Source: an uncultured Alphaproteobacteria bacterium
Lineage (GTDB): Bacteria > Pseudomonadota > Alphaproteobacteria > Rhizobiales > Rhizobiaceae
Direction: 5' to 3'
DNA: 64,000 nt
Assembly: GCA_929200315.1 (NCBI GenBank)
Contig: CAKMZB010000007.1
Span: 104,808-168,807, forward strand
Below are positions 18,159 to 28,328 of the stretch, in pieces. A program made the translations under genes and the position numbers. The notes below the pieces were generated by a model. That model was not told where the DNA came from. It ran no database searches and saw only the letters and a list, made by a program, of their open reading frames with translations. The first letter of the stretch is position 1. Every line of letters begins with the position of its first letter.

Positions 18159-19880
18159 TTACTTCTTGCGGTACCAGTCTGCGACGTTCCAAAGCTCGGA
18201 ATCCCAGGTGTTGAGCACAACACCGCCGAGGGTATTGGCAGCAGCAGAGACGCGACCGCGGTCAACGAGCGGCACGATGGTCATCGTGTCTTTCGTCAGC
18301 GCGTCGTTCATCTTCTTGGCAAGAGCCTGGCGCTTGGCCGGGTCACCGGTGCGACCAAGTTCAACAGCCATCGCGTCGTACTCTTCCGAGCAGAAGCGGT
18401 TGATGTTCTCACCTTGCCACTGTGTTTCCGGGCGCGGAGCCTTTTCACAGGTATACTGGGTCAGATACTGCTCCGGATCGGTTCCATCGAAGTTGTTGGC
18501 GTACATTTCAACGTCCGAATAGAACTTCTGGAACGTGTCCGGGGACGCTGGGTCACCACCAAAGAAGACGGAAGCATCGATGTTACGAAGCTCCGTGTCC
18601 ACGCCGATTTCGGCCCAGTTCTGTTTGATGATGGACTGGAAGTCCTGACGCACGGCGTTGGTTGAGGTCTGGTAAGTCAGACGCAGGTCCATGCCATCTT
18701 TTTCGCGCACGCCATCACCGTTGGTGTCTTTCCAACCAGCATCGTCGAGCAACGCCTTGGCACCGGCAATATCCTGAGTGAGGCAACCGGTGTTGTTGGA
18801 GGCATAAGCAACCGGTGAAGGCACCAGGTTACAGGTTGGGCGACCAGCCTGGCCGTAGCCGATTTCCACCAGCAGCGGACGGTCAATAGCCATGGACAGA
18901 GCACGGCGAACACGCTCGTCCGACAGAATCGGATGCGGGTGCTTTGCAGTGGCCCGCTCGCCATCCGGCAGGTCCGGAGACGGGTTGGTTAGGTTCATTT
19001 CGATGCGCTCAACAAGCGTACCAAATGCGGAGAGGGGCGTGCCCTTGCCGCCTTTAGCCATACTGGCCAGCACGTCTGGTGCAAGCTGCAGGTTCCAGCC
19101 GTAGTCAAACTCGCCTGTTTCCATAACAGCACGGCCGGAATCGGCAGCGCTGCCACCACCTTTAAACGTCACCGAAGCAAAGGCAGGTTTGCCTTCTTCA
19201 CGGTAGTTGTTGTTGGCTTCCATCGTGATCACGTCGTTGGGCTTGAACTCAACAACCTTGAAGGGGCCGGTGCCGGTCGGGCTGAAGTTGGCGTCCGTGC
19301 ATTCAGGAGCTTTCGCGCCCAGGCAGTCCTGAAACTGCGCTTTTTGAATGATCGGGGACTGGCCACCCACAAAAGCGGAATACGGTACGTATTTTGATTC
19401 CGTGTAGTTGATGACGATAGTGCGCGCATCAGGTGTTTCGATCGATGAGATACCATCGAACTTGGCCGCCTGGGCGCAACCGCCTTCCGGGTGCATGCAA
19501 TATTCAGCCGTAAAGGCCACATCAGCGGAAGTCACCGGTGTGCCGTCGGACCATTGAACGCCTTCAGACAGCTTCCAGGTCACCTTCTTGGAATCAGCGG
19601 AAATGCCGCCATTCTCCAACGTCGGGATTTCATCGACGAGGTAAGGAACAAGTTCACCATTCTCGTCAAAGCGAGCCAGCGGCTCAATGATCATCGAAGC
19701 TGCTTCAATGTCCTTAGTCCCAGCTGAAAGGTAAGGGTTCAAAGTGGACGGTGCCTGCCAGTAGATGATTTTCACCTCACCGTCGCGGCCACGAGGGCCA
19801 CTATGGCCATCGGCCAGAGCCGTGCCCGAAGCAACAGCCATGGCGGCCGAAGCCAGCAGTATTGTTTTGAAATGTTTCAT
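18159..19880 (-). CDS. oppA: ABC transporter periplasmic binding protein, family 5 (OppA/DppA-like)
   Basis: A 573-residue solute-binding protein with a signal peptide (ILLASAAMAVASGTALA, about 7-23). Family-5 landmarks are PSTLNPYLSAGTKD, the GVQWSDGTPVTSADVAFT segment (canonical W-S-D-G-x-P-x-T-A-x-D), GTGPFKVVEFKPND, and RRALSMAIDRPLLVEIGYGQA. It captures peptides, nickel chelates or sugars; substrate class cannot be told. It lies between oppF and oppB, an order of D-F-A-B-C in transcription. Confidence 0.92.
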   Translation of the reverse strand: MKHFKTILLASAAMAVASGTALADGHSGPRGRDGEVKIIYWQAPSTLNPYLSAGTKDIEAASMIIEPLARFDENGELVPYLVDEIPTLENGGISADSKKVTWKLSEGVQWSDGTPVTSADVAFTAEYCMHPEGGCAQAAKFDGISSIETPDARTIVINYTESKYVPYSAFVGGQSPIIQKAQFQDCLGAKAPECTDANFSPTGTGPFKVVEFKPNDVITMEANNNYREEGKPAFASVTFKGGGSAADSGRAVMETGEFDYGWNLQLAPDVLASMAKGGKGTPLSAFGTLVERIEMNLTNPSPDLPDGERATAKHPHPILSDERVRRALSMAIDRPLLVEIGYGQAGRPTCNLVPSPVAYASNNTGCLTQDIAGAKALLDDAGWKDTNGDGVREKDGMDLRLTYQTSTNAVRQDFQSIIKQNWAEIGVDTELRNIDASVFFGGDPASPDTFQKFYSDVEMYANNFDGTDPEQYLTQYTCEKAPRPETQWQGENINRFCSEEYDAMAVELGRTGDPAKRQALAKKMNDALTKDTMTIVPLVDRGRVSAAANTLGGVVLNTWDSELWNVADWYRKK

Positions 19881-19970
19881 TGCGAGAAACGCTCTCCTGT
19901 TTTTGGAACGCTCTTAAAAAAGGGGCGCTCCTTCTCCTCCAGACCCTTGAGGGCCTCTACAGTATCGCCG

Positions 19971-20981
19971 TTACTTCGCCTCCTCAGCAAAGTGGCAGGC
20001 GACAAACCTGTCTGATCCGATGGAACGCCAATCAGGCGGCGCCGTAAAGCATTTTTCCACATCCTCGCCGGCTGCCTTCTTGCTCTGTGCAAGCGGACAG
20101 CGGGTACAGAAAACGCAACCCTGAGGCGGGTTGGCTGGACTTGGCACGTCCCCGGTTAGAATCGTGCGTTGGCGCGTGGCCTCCACATCCGGGTCCGCAA
20201 CGGGAACAGCGGAAAGCAGCGCTTTGGTATAAGGATGAAGCGGGTCGGCATAAAGGTCGGCGACCGGCGCAAGCTCCATGATCTTGCCCAAATACATCAC
20301 CGCCACACGGCTGGCGATATGGCGAACCATCGACAAATCATGGGAGATAAAGAGGTAAGTCAGGCCACGTTCGGCCTGAAGGTCTTCAAGCAAATTCACG
20401 ACCTGCGCCTGGATTGATACATCAAGCGCGGCAATCGGCTCATCACAAACGATGAAGTCCGGGTCAAGCGCAAGCGCCCGGGCAATGCCGATGCGCTGGC
20501 GCTGTCCGCCGGAAAATTCGTGCGGGTAGCGGTTCACGAAATCGGGGTTAAGGCCGACCTGATCGAGCAGTTCACGCACTCTTTCCTGCCGCTCCTTGGC
20601 ACCCATGCTGGTGTGTTCCATCAACGGTTCACCGATGATCGCGCCGACTGTCATGCGCGGATTGAGGCAGGCTTGGGGATCCTGAAAGATCATCTGCATG
20701 CGTGGACGCATCCGGCGCATATCGCCGTCGGAAAGATCAGCAATGTCGGTGTCTTCAAACGTCACCGACCCTTCTGTCGGATCATAAAGGCGCAACACTG
20801 CGCGGCCTGTTGTGGACTTGCCGCAGCCGGATTCTCCAACCAGCCCCAGCGTCTCCCCGCGATAGACATCAAAACTCAGACCATCGACGGCCTTAACCTC
20901 GCCCACCCGGCGGCGCAGAAGACCTGCATGGATGGGGAAGTGGATCTTTAACTCAGAGACTGAGACCAGCTTTTCACTCAT
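19971..20981 (-). CDS. oppF: oligopeptide-type ABC ATPase, OppF-like
   Basis: A 336-residue ATPase with Walker [16 protein letters not shown] (about 50-64), signature [15 protein letters not shown], Walker [13 protein letters not shown] and the OppF C-terminal extension with the Fe-S-like cysteine motif ([11 protein letters not shown]...KCF). It overlaps oppD by 4 bases. With OppD it hydrolyses ATP to drive import. A 90-base gap separates it from oppA. Confidence 0.93.
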   Translation of the reverse strand: MSEKLVSVSELKIHFPIHAGLLRRRVGEVKAVDGLSFDVYRGETLGLVGESGCGKSTTGRAVLRLYDPTEGSVTFEDTDIADLSDGDMRRMRPRMQMIFQDPQACLNPRMTVGAIIGEPLMEHTSMGAKERQERVRELLDQVGLNPDFVNRYPHEFSGGQRQRIGIARALALDPDFIVCDEPIAALDVSIQAQVVNLLEDLQAERGLTYLFISHDLSMVRHIASRVAVMYLGKIMELAPVADLYADPLHPYTKALLSAVPVADPDVEATRQRTILTGDVPSPANPPQGCVFCTRCPLAQSKKAAGEDVEKCFTAPPDWRSIGSDRFVACHFAEEAK

Positions 20982-22051
20982 GCAGCGGCGCTTCCTGTCT
21001 GGTGTGACACATCGGCGTCCTCGTCGACTTCCAGCCAGCAGCGCGACTGTTGCCCCGGACTAACGTCAAAGAGCGGCGGGTTCTGGGAAAGGCAGCGCTC
21101 ATGCACATGTTCGCAACGCGGTGCGAAGGGGCAGGCATGGAGCGCCTTGCGCAGGTTTGGCGCCTGGCCGGGAATAGAGCGAAGACGCTCGTCGCGGCCC
21201 GCACTCAACTCGGCAGATGGCAATGTTTCCAGCAGCGCGCGGGTATAGGGATGGCGTGGGTCGTCATAGAGTTTGTCGACCTCGGCCATCTCAACAATCT
21301 GTCCGCCATACATAACCGCTACACGGTCCGCGATACCGGCAACGACGCCGAGGTCATGGGTGACCCAGACAATGGCCGTGCCCGTCTTTTCACGCAGATC
21401 TTTGACCAATTCGATAATCTGGGCCTGCACTGTCACATCAAGGGCAGTGGTGGGTTCGTCGGCAAACAACACTTTGGGATCGCAAGCCAGCGCAATCGCA
21501 ATCATCACGCGCTGGCGCATGCCACCGGAAAACTGGTGCGGATAATCGTCCAGCCGCGCATCGGGAGATGGAATGCCAACCAGCGCCAGCAATTCAGCGG
21601 CCCTCTTGCGAGCCGCCCTGCCAGAAAGGCCCATATGCAATTTCAGCGGCTCGATGAGCTGAAAGCCAACGGTGAACACTGGGTTCAGCGAGGTCATAGG
21701 GTCCTGGAAGATGAAGCCTATCTCCCCGCCCCGCACGCCGCGCAATTCATCTTCAGAGAGCGACACAAGATCGCGTCCGCCAAACATCACCCGGCCATCG
21801 GTAATTTCCGCAGGCGGCATCGGCAACAGCTTGAGGCAGGACATCATGGTCACGGACTTGCCGGAGCCGGATTCTCCCACCACGCCAAGCAATTCCCCCG
21901 GCCGCAGCGCGAAGTTGACATCGTTGACGGCGTGGACATGGCCCGCTGACGTGCGAAAACGCGTCGTCAGCCCCTCGACAGACAAAACCGGCTCAACTGA
22001 TGTCCCCGCAGTGTTCACGCCAGCACTAAGTTCCCTCTCCATGGACGGCAC
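20978..22051 (-). CDS. oppD: oligopeptide-type ABC ATPase, OppD-like
   Basis: A 357-residue ATPase with Walker [16 protein letters not shown], signature [15 protein letters not shown], Walker [15 protein letters not shown], and the C-terminal oligopeptide motif with cysteines ([16 protein letters not shown]). It is the first gene of the minus-strand importer operon; its upstream region is shared with divergent pal. An alternative start is the Met at residue 4. Confidence 0.93.
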   Translation of the reverse strand: MPSMERELSAGVNTAGTSVEPVLSVEGLTTRFRTSAGHVHAVNDVNFALRPGELLGVVGESGSGKSVTMMSCLKLLPMPPAEITDGRVMFGGRDLVSLSEDELRGVRGGEIGFIFQDPMTSLNPVFTVGFQLIEPLKLHMGLSGRAARKRAAELLALVGIPSPDARLDDYPHQFSGGMRQRVMIAIALACDPKVLFADEPTTALDVTVQAQIIELVKDLREKTGTAIVWVTHDLGVVAGIADRVAVMYGGQIVEMAEVDKLYDDPRHPYTRALLETLPSAELSAGRDERLRSIPGQAPNLRKALHACPFAPRCEHVHERCLSQNPPLFDVSPGQQSRCWLEVDEDADVSHQTGSAAA

Positions 22052-22223
22052 ACTAGCCAGCCAAGCGGCACACGCAAGCCGCTTTCGCCCAATTATTCAC
22101 GGCAAGGTCAATCTCTGGCCTCATTTCATGGGATTGTGCAACGAAAGGTCGTGCCGCACGGCCCCTCTCAAAGCCATTACTGGCAAGGCATTTGGGTGGA
22201 GCGGGCGGGACGTTCACACATCG

Positions 22224-22231
22224 TTAACCAT
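22224..22231 (+). promoter_or_regulatory. CtrA half-site upstream of pal
   Basis: TTAACCAT, the 8-base CtrA half-site consensus, lies 110 bases before the pal start in the divergent oppD/pal gap (22052-22340). No second TTAA follows at the 7-base spacing, so this is a weak site on sequence alone. Confidence 0.35.
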
Positions 22232-22340
22232 CTGTAGCAAGCCGTCTTTAAGGGTGATCTTCTAAACCAGCTGCTACAAATGAATTCACCTGCGCTTGGC
22301 CGATCACGGCCAGCGGGCAGGAACGCCAAGGAGCCCGGCC

Positions 22341-22817
22341 ATGAGCCGCACAATCCGTCTAGTCGCTTTTGCCTTCATGGCAGTCCTCGCCTTGTCCGCC
22401 TGCTCCAAAAAGGGTGTGCCGGACAATCTGGGCCTCAACGCTCCAGCCGGTTCGACCCAGGATTTTGCCGTCAATGTGGGTGATCGTGTCTTCTTTACAG
22501 TGGATTCTTCCACCCTTTCCGGCGATGCCCGCGCAACGCTCGACAAACAGGCCACCTGGCTGCAGCGCTATCCGACCTACCGCATCACTATTGAAGGCCA
22601 TGCGGATGAGCGCGGCACGCGAGAATACAACATTGCCCTTGGTGCACGTCGTGCGGCCGCCACCCGCGACTACCTCGTTGCCCGCGGCATTCCGACAACC
22701 CGCATGCGCACCATTTCCTATGGCAAGGAACGCCCGGTTGCTGTTGGCTCCGACCTTGCAAGCCTCAACCAGAACCGCCGTGCCGTGACGGTGCTGAGCG
22801 GTGCGGCCGGCGGCTAG
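22341..22817 (+). CDS. pal: peptidoglycan-associated lipoprotein Pal
   Basis: A 158-residue lipoprotein. The signal peptide ends in the lipobox VLALSAC with Cys at about 20; the OmpA-like domain (about 50-155) contains the peptidoglycan-binding TIEGHADERGTREYNIALG motif and the RMRTISYGKERP segment. Anchored in the outer membrane, it completes the Tol-Pal envelope machine. The ATG at 22341 has an AAGGAG ribosome binding site 8 bases upstream; a longer frame is unlikely. It is followed by cpoB, but tolB is not upstream: it lies about 24 kb away. Confidence 0.95.
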   Translation: MSRTIRLVAFAFMAVLALSACSKKGVPDNLGLNAPAGSTQDFAVNVGDRVFFTVDSSTLSGDARATLDKQATWLQRYPTYRITIEGHADERGTREYNIALGARRAAATRDYLVARGIPTTRMRTISYGKERPVAVGSDLASLNQNRRAVTVLSGAAGG

Positions 22818-22829
22818 GGACTGATTTTG

Positions 22830-23804
22830 ATGCAAGCTAAAAGCCATTTTCTCTCCCTTGCACTCGCCGCAACGCTTTTCGCTCTGGCGAACAGCGCCGG
22901 TGCCGCACAGCTTCAACCGCTGCCGGTCACCCCGCTGGTGATCCAGGCACAAGCTGACCCGACCTTCCGCATCAACGAGCTTGAGGAGCGCGTGCGGCAG
23001 CTGACGGGGCGCGTGGAGGATCTCAATTTCCTGCTGCTCCAGATGCAGGAAAATATGCGCAAGATGCAGGAAGACAATGAGTTGCGCTTCCAGGAACTGG
23101 AAGACCAGCGCGGCTCGCTCAGCCGTGATCCAAACCGCGATGTTGCCCTGGGCGGCGGACTTGCCGACGGAGGCTCCGGCAGCCTGGAAAAGCCTGACGC
23201 GGCGTCCGGCCAGGACGCCGCGGATGACACGCAGACGGCAGACGGTGGCAGTGACGTCGCCCCAGCAGCCCCACCCCGCGCGCTTGGTACCCTGACATTT
23301 GATGCTGACGGCAACGTCATAGACGCAGCCCCCGCCGATCAGGCGGAGGATGCGCTTGCTTCCATGGAACGCCCCTTTGGCGAAGGCAGTCCCGGCGCAG
23401 TAGATGCTTCGCAATTTGGCGCAACACCCGGGCAAGTCTTAAGCGTCGCCCGCTCGGCGATCGTAAACCGCCGGTTTGGGCGTGCCGAGACAGCCTATCG
23501 CGCGGCCATGAAAGCTTGGCCGAGTGACCCTTCGGCGGGTGAAATGGGTGCCGGTCTGGGTGAAGCGCTGTTTTGGCAGAAGAAATATTTCGCCGCCGCC
23601 GAAATGCACCTGGAAACCCACCGCAAGCACCCGGATGCGCAGACCGCACCGGACAATCTTCTGGGTCTTGCCCTATCGCTCGCCGGTCTCAACCAACGGG
23701 AAGTTGCCTGCGCCACCTATGCCGAAGTGCTCAAGCAATATCCCAAAGCGGAGCGGCGGCTGGGTGAGCGGATCAAGGATGAGCAGGCTGCCGCCCGCTG
23801 CTGA
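22830..23804 (+). CDS. cpoB: Tol-Pal system protein CpoB (YbgF)
   Basis: A 324-residue periplasmic protein: signal peptide (LALAATLFALANSAGA), an N-terminal coiled coil (FRINELEERVRQLTGRVEDL onward, about 48-95), a Gly/Asp/Ala-rich linker (about 100-190), and C-terminal TPR repeats (about 195-320, with SVARSAIVNRRFGRAETAYRA and KYFAAAEMHLETHRKHP). CpoB links Tol-Pal to peptidoglycan synthesis. The linker is long for the family. The tilS start lies 26 bases inside its 3' end. Confidence 0.92.
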   Translation: MQAKSHFLSLALAATLFALANSAGAAQLQPLPVTPLVIQAQADPTFRINELEERVRQLTGRVEDLNFLLLQMQENMRKMQEDNELRFQELEDQRGSLSRDPNRDVALGGGLADGGSGSLEKPDAASGQDAADDTQTADGGSDVAPAAPPRALGTLTFDADGNVIDAAPADQAEDALASMERPFGEGSPGAVDASQFGATPGQVLSVARSAIVNRRFGRAETAYRAAMKAWPSDPSAGEMGAGLGEALFWQKKYFAAAEMHLETHRKHPDAQTAPDNLLGLALSLAGLNQREVACATYAEVLKQYPKAERRLGERIKDEQAAARC

Positions 23805-24864
23805 GGCCATCGCCACGCTCTTCTGGAAGCGAGAGCGGGTGTTAGTGGCGCTGTCTGGCGGCGGAGATTCCGTTGCCCTGCTTCACATTCTTCATGAGGC
23901 CGGGCTGACGCTCGCCGCAGCGACTGTCGACCACGGTTGGCGCGACGAAGCCAAAGAAGAACAGGCCCTCGCCGCGGCTCTCTGCACGTCGCTTGGACTG
24001 GCGCATCAGGTGCTGGAGCTGGAAAAACCGCCAACCTCACAGGAAAAAGCACGCATTGCCCGCTATGATGCACTTACCGCCCATGCCTGCGCCACCGGCT
24101 GCACCACTATCGCTATTGGCCACACTGCGGATGACCAGCGTGAAACCCTTGCCATGCGGGCCGCGCGCCTTCTGCCGGAAAGTAGCGCCCGTGGCCTTGC
24201 CGGTATCGCGCCGCTTGCAAGCCACGCCGTCACGCCTCACCAGCGCGTGCGCCTCGCCCGCCCGCTGCTGGAAGAACGCCGATCGGCGCTTCGATTTTGG
24301 CTCCAAGCCCGCTCCATCGCCTGGGCGGACGACCCGACAAATGAGGACAAGCGTTTTGAGCGCGTCCGTCGGCGGCAGGCGGGTGGTGCGCAGACAAGCG
24401 CGGCTCACCGCCTTGCCAACCTTGCCCAGAAAGACCGAGCCTGGCTCGCGGCGCGGGTTGCAGAGCATTTGCGCCAACATGCAAGCAAGGACGGCGATGT
24501 CCTGATTCTTGCCCGCAACACCGCCCCATCACTCGTCGAGCGGGACGCGCTGGCCATGCTTATCCTCGCCCAAGGCGGGATGCCATATCGCGCTAGCCCG
24601 ACAAAGCTCAACGCCTGCCTGGAAACCACAGCAGGCCAGCACACCCTTGGCCGTTGCCTCGTCACGCTCAACGCCGCAACCATTCGCGTTGAACGCGAGG
24701 CCCGCAATGCCTCTCCCCCGCCCAAACCGGGCACGCTCTACGACGAGCGTTTCTATGTGGAGAGCGACGGCAATCTCACCCCATTCGTCGCCGCGATGGA
24801 GCGCTTTCGCCCTCTCAGCGATGATCCGCTTCACGCAGCCTTGATGGCGCTCCTTCAAAAATAA
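23779..24864 (+). CDS. tilS: tRNA(Ile)-lysidine synthase
   Basis: A 361-residue PP-loop ATPase with VLVALSGGGDSVALLHIL at about 23-40 (PP-loop SGGGDS), followed by VDHGWRDE and IGHTADDQRETLAMR, standard TilS motifs. It lysidinylates C34 of the AUA-reading tRNA-Ile. The start ATG at 23779 overlaps cpoB; codons further upstream are the shifted frame of cpoB. The C-terminal TilS domain is short, as often in this order. It is the third gene of pal-cpoB-tilS-ftsH. Confidence 0.92.
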   Translation: MSRLPPAAEAIATLFWKRERVLVALSGGGDSVALLHILHEAGLTLAAATVDHGWRDEAKEEQALAAALCTSLGLAHQVLELEKPPTSQEKARIARYDALTAHACATGCTTIAIGHTADDQRETLAMRAARLLPESSARGLAGIAPLASHAVTPHQRVRLARPLLEERRSALRFWLQARSIAWADDPTNEDKRFERVRRRQAGGAQTSAAHRLANLAQKDRAWLAARVAEHLRQHASKDGDVLILARNTAPSLVERDALAMLILAQGGMPYRASPTKLNACLETTAGQHTLGRCLVTLNAATIRVEREARNASPPPKPGTLYDERFYVESDGNLTPFVAAMERFRPLSDDPLHAALMALLQK

Positions 24865-24990
24865 GCGGCACCAATCGCCGCAGGGAGCGCTGCAAACCTT
24901 GGCAGAGCCTTGTTGCCTGCCTATCTTCATCGGCAACTCGGGACTTCCTGCTGGTCCGCCATCGCGTCTCCGGCCCACGAAAGTGATTTC

Positions 24991-26928
24991 ATGAACACCA
25001 ATTTCCGCAATTTCGCGCTCTGGGGTCTCATCGCATTGGCGCTTATCGCCATGTTCCAGATGTTTCAGCCCTCCGGCGACAGCCAGCCGACCAGCGAGAT
25101 CGCCTATTCCTCCTTCCTGAAGGCGGTGGAACAGCGGCGGGTGGAATCCGTAACCATTCAGGGCAATGAGATCACCGGCTCCTATACCGATTCCAGCACT
25201 GGTTTCACGACCTTCGCTCCGGAAGATCCAAATCTTGTTAAAACACTGACGGAACAAGGCGTTACTATTTCCGCCAAACCCACCACAGATGGCCAGACGA
25301 CCTTTACAGGCATCCTCTTGTCGATGCTGCCTTTCCTGCTGCTGATCGGCGTGTGGATCTTCATCATGCGCCAGATGCAATCCGGCCAGGGCAAAGCGAT
25401 GGGCTTTGGCAAATCCAAGGCCAAGCTCCTCACCCAACATGAAGGCCGCGTCACGTTTGATGATGTCGCCGGGGTGGACGAAGCCAAGGAAGATCTGGTC
25501 GAGATTGTCGACTTCCTGCGCGATCCGCAGAAGTTCCAGCGCCTTGGTGGCAAAATGCCCCACGGCGTGCTGCTGGTTGGGCCTCCCGGAACGGGTAAGA
25601 CCCTCACTGCCCGCGCAGTGGCGGGTGAAGCGAATGTGCCGTTTTTCACCATTTCCGGTTCCGATTTCGTCGAAATGTTTGTCGGCGTTGGTGCAAGCCG
25701 CGTGCGCGACATGTTCGAGCAGGCGAAAAAGAACGCGCCCTGCATCGTCTTTATTGACGAGATCGACGCTGTTGGCCGCCACCGTGGTGCCGGTCTTGGC
25801 GGCGGCAACGATGAGCGTGAACAGACGCTCAACCAGCTGCTCGTGGAGATGGACGGCTTTGAAACGAATGAGGGTATCATCCTGATTGCCGCGACCAACC
25901 GTCCGGATGTTCTTGACCCTGCGCTGCTGCGCCCGGGCCGTTTTGACCGCCAGGTTGTGGTCTCCAACCCCGACATCATTGGCCGTGAGGCGATCCTTAA
26001 AGTGCATGTAAAGAACGTGCCGCTCGCCCCCAATGTCGACCTCAAGGTCATTGCTCGCGGTACCCCCGGCTTTTCCGGCGCCGACCTCATGAACCTCGTC
26101 AACGAAGCCGCGCTTCTCGCCGCCCGGCGTGAAAAGCGGCTGGTGACGGCGCAGGAATTTGAGGACGCCAAAGACAAGGTGATGATGGGTGCGGAACGCC
26201 GCACCATGGTCATGTCGGAGGAAGAAAAGCGCAACACGGCCTATCATGAGGCCGGTCATGCGCTCGTTGCGATCACGGTCCCCGCTTCCCACCCCGTCCA
26301 CAAAGCCACCATCATTCCACGTGGCCGCGCGCTTGGCATGGTGATGCAGCTTCCCGAGCGGGACCAGATTTCCATGTCCTATGAGGAAATGACGTCCCGC
26401 CTGGCTGTGATGATGGCGGGCCGCGTGGCGGAGGAGCTAACCTTCGGCCACAAGAACGTCACCTCCGGCGCGTCCTCAGACATCGACCAGGCGACCAAGC
26501 TCGCCCGGGCAATGGTCACGCAATGGGGTTTTTCCGACAAGCTCGGCAAGGTCGCCTATGGCGAGAACCAGCAGGAAGTGTTCCTCGGCCATTCTGTCGC
26601 CCAGTCAAAGAACGTGTCGGAAGACACTGCCCAGATCATCGATGCGGAAGTGCGTCGTCTGGTGGATGAAGGTTATGATACGGCCAAGAAAATCCTGACC
26701 AAGCGCAAGAAGGATCTGGAAGCCCTGGCGCAGGGGCTGCTGGAATATGAAACGCTAACGGGATCAGAAATCGACGCTCTGATGAACGGTGATGCCCCTG
26801 CCCGCGACCAGGGTGACGACACTCCGCCGTCGCGCGGTTCCGCCGTTCCAAAGTCTGGCACCAAGACCGGCAAACCCCGCAAGGGTGGTGCTTCCGGCAA
26901 GGGTGGGTTGGAGCCGCAGCCGTCCTAA
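24991..26928 (+). CDS. ftsH: ATP-dependent zinc metalloprotease FtsH
   Basis: A 645-residue membrane AAA protease. Two N-terminal membrane helices (about 8-25 and 104-123) flank a periplasmic domain; then Walker A GPPGTGKT, Walker B IVFIDEID, the SRH region, and the zinc motif HEAGH in [14 protein letters not shown]. It degrades misassembled membrane proteins and regulators such as RpoH, whose gene is also in this window. The ATG at 24991 is the canonical start. A low-complexity Gly/Lys/Ser tail ends the protein. Confidence 0.96.
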   Translation: MNTNFRNFALWGLIALALIAMFQMFQPSGDSQPTSEIAYSSFLKAVEQRRVESVTIQGNEITGSYTDSSTGFTTFAPEDPNLVKTLTEQGVTISAKPTTDGQTTFTGILLSMLPFLLLIGVWIFIMRQMQSGQGKAMGFGKSKAKLLTQHEGRVTFDDVAGVDEAKEDLVEIVDFLRDPQKFQRLGGKMPHGVLLVGPPGTGKTLTARAVAGEANVPFFTISGSDFVEMFVGVGASRVRDMFEQAKKNAPCIVFIDEIDAVGRHRGAGLGGGNDEREQTLNQLLVEMDGFETNEGIILIAATNRPDVLDPALLRPGRFDRQVVVSNPDIIGREAILKVHVKNVPLAPNVDLKVIARGTPGFSGADLMNLVNEAALLAARREKRLVTAQEFEDAKDKVMMGAERRTMVMSEEEKRNTAYHEAGHALVAITVPASHPVHKATIIPRGRALGMVMQLPERDQISMSYEEMTSRLAVMMAGRVAEELTFGHKNVTSGASSDIDQATKLARAMVTQWGFSDKLGKVAYGENQQEVFLGHSVAQSKNVSEDTAQIIDAEVRRLVDEGYDTAKKILTKRKKDLEALAQGLLEYETLTGSEIDALMNGDAPARDQGDDTPPSRGSAVPKSGTKTGKPRKGGASGKGGLEPQPS

Positions 26929-27090
26929 GTCGACGCCCGTCGAAGCGGCAGGATCAAGCTGTTTTCCAACGCAAATCTACACTCAGCCTGCCCCTCCAGC
27001 CTTGCAAAAGGCGTTTGCAGGGCGCTAACTCGGTGACAGCATCATAGATCGGCGTGATGATATCGCGCCCTGCTATCCGGAGGCCTTCCC

Positions 27091-28326
27091 ATGCTGCGCG
27101 CCCTTGCTCTTACTGCCGCTCTTCTTGTTCCACTCACCACCGCAGGTTGGGCTAAGACCAGCTTCATTCCAGCGGGAGAGGGGGCGCAAGAGAGGCTGCT
27201 GGAGGCACTGATCCTTGCCGAGGAAGGCGATACGATCAGACTGGCCCCAGGCACCTACAACTTCACCGATGGCCTGTCCCTTGATGTTGACGGCGTCACG
27301 CTGCGTGGCGCTGGGCCTGACCGCACTATCCTTTCCTTCACCGAACAGACCGGCTCCGGAGAAGGTTTGCTGGTCACCTCCAGCAGGGTTGTTCTGGAGA
27401 ACTTCGCTGTTGAAGACACAAAAGGTGACGGCATCAAATCGAAGGGGTCGGAGGAGATCACTTTCCGCAACCTGCGCGTGGAATGGACCGCCGGACCACG
27501 GGAGGAGAACGGCGCCTACGGCATCTACCCCGTCTCGTCGCGCAATGTGCTGATTGAAAACAGCGCGGCCATCGGCGCGTCAGATGCCGGCATCTATGTC
27601 GGGCAGAGCCAGGACATTATCGTGCGCAACAACCGCGCAACGCATAACGTCGCCGGTATCGAGATTGAGAATTCCTACCGCGCTGAGGTGTACGGCAACA
27701 CAGTGACTCACAATACTGGCGGCATCCTCGTCTTTGACTTGCCAAATCTGCCGGTTCAGGGCGGTCACGATGTTCGCGTCTTCGACAATGACATCGTCAA
27801 CAACGACACGCCGAACTTTGCGCCAGAAGGCAACATCGTCGCCATTGTGCCCAAGGGTATCGGCGTCATGGTGATGGCCAATCGCAATGTTCATGTCTTC
27901 GGCAACCGTTTCGATGGCAATGGCACGGCCCATATCCTCATCGCCGCCTACCCAGAGGATTATGAAGACGACAATTACACCTTCGTCCCCCGCGGCGTTT
28001 ACGTGCATGGCAACGAATATGGCCGCGGCGGCTTTGAGCCCGATGGCGAGGTCGGCAAGATCATCACTGACGTGACCGGCGACGACGTGCCGGACATCGT
28101 CTGGGATGGGGTGACGCAGATCAGTGAATATTTCAGCTGGGTCAGCGCAGAAGACGGCATCTATATTGAGGAGGCCGATGGCACGACATTCGCCAACCTC
28201 AAGATGATCTCACAACTGCTGCTGCCATGGTCCACCAGCCCGGATCGCGACATTGCTGACTATGCAGGCAGCTTGCCGGAACTGGCGCCCGTCAAGCTCC
28301 CGCAGGATGACGACAAGGCGTCGTAA
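27091..28326 (+). CDS. parallel beta-helix repeat protein (TIGR03805-like)
   Basis: A 411-residue exported protein with a signal peptide (ALALTAALLVPLTTAGWA). Right-handed beta-helix turns run from about 45 to 300: LDVDGVTLRGAGPDRTIL, NVLIENSAAIGASDAGIYVG, DIIVRNNRATHNVAGIEIEN and following. It matches the family of beta-helix proteins that travels with SO2930-type diheme cytochromes, whose gene starts 2 bases downstream. The substrate is unknown; the fold is common in polysaccharide-binding or -cleaving proteins. The pair is inserted between ftsH and glmM, which are neighbours in many relatives. Confidence 0.82.
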   Translation: MLRALALTAALLVPLTTAGWAKTSFIPAGEGAQERLLEALILAEEGDTIRLAPGTYNFTDGLSLDVDGVTLRGAGPDRTILSFTEQTGSGEGLLVTSSRVVLENFAVEDTKGDGIKSKGSEEITFRNLRVEWTAGPREENGAYGIYPVSSRNVLIENSAAIGASDAGIYVGQSQDIIVRNNRATHNVAGIEIENSYRAEVYGNTVTHNTGGILVFDLPNLPVQGGHDVRVFDNDIVNNDTPNFAPEGNIVAIVPKGIGVMVMANRNVHVFGNRFDGNGTAHILIAAYPEDYEDDNYTFVPRGVYVHGNEYGRGGFEPDGEVGKIITDVTGDDVPDIVWDGVTQISEYFSWVSAEDGIYIEEADGTTFANLKMISQLLLPWSTSPDRDIADYAGSLPELAPVKLPQDDDKAS

Positions 28327-28328
28327 CT

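Noticed and set aside
24529..26301. 590-codon minus-strand frame opposite tilS and ftsH
   Set aside because: Antisense to ftsH with its intact AAA and HEAGH motifs; it is a shadow of high GC third positions.
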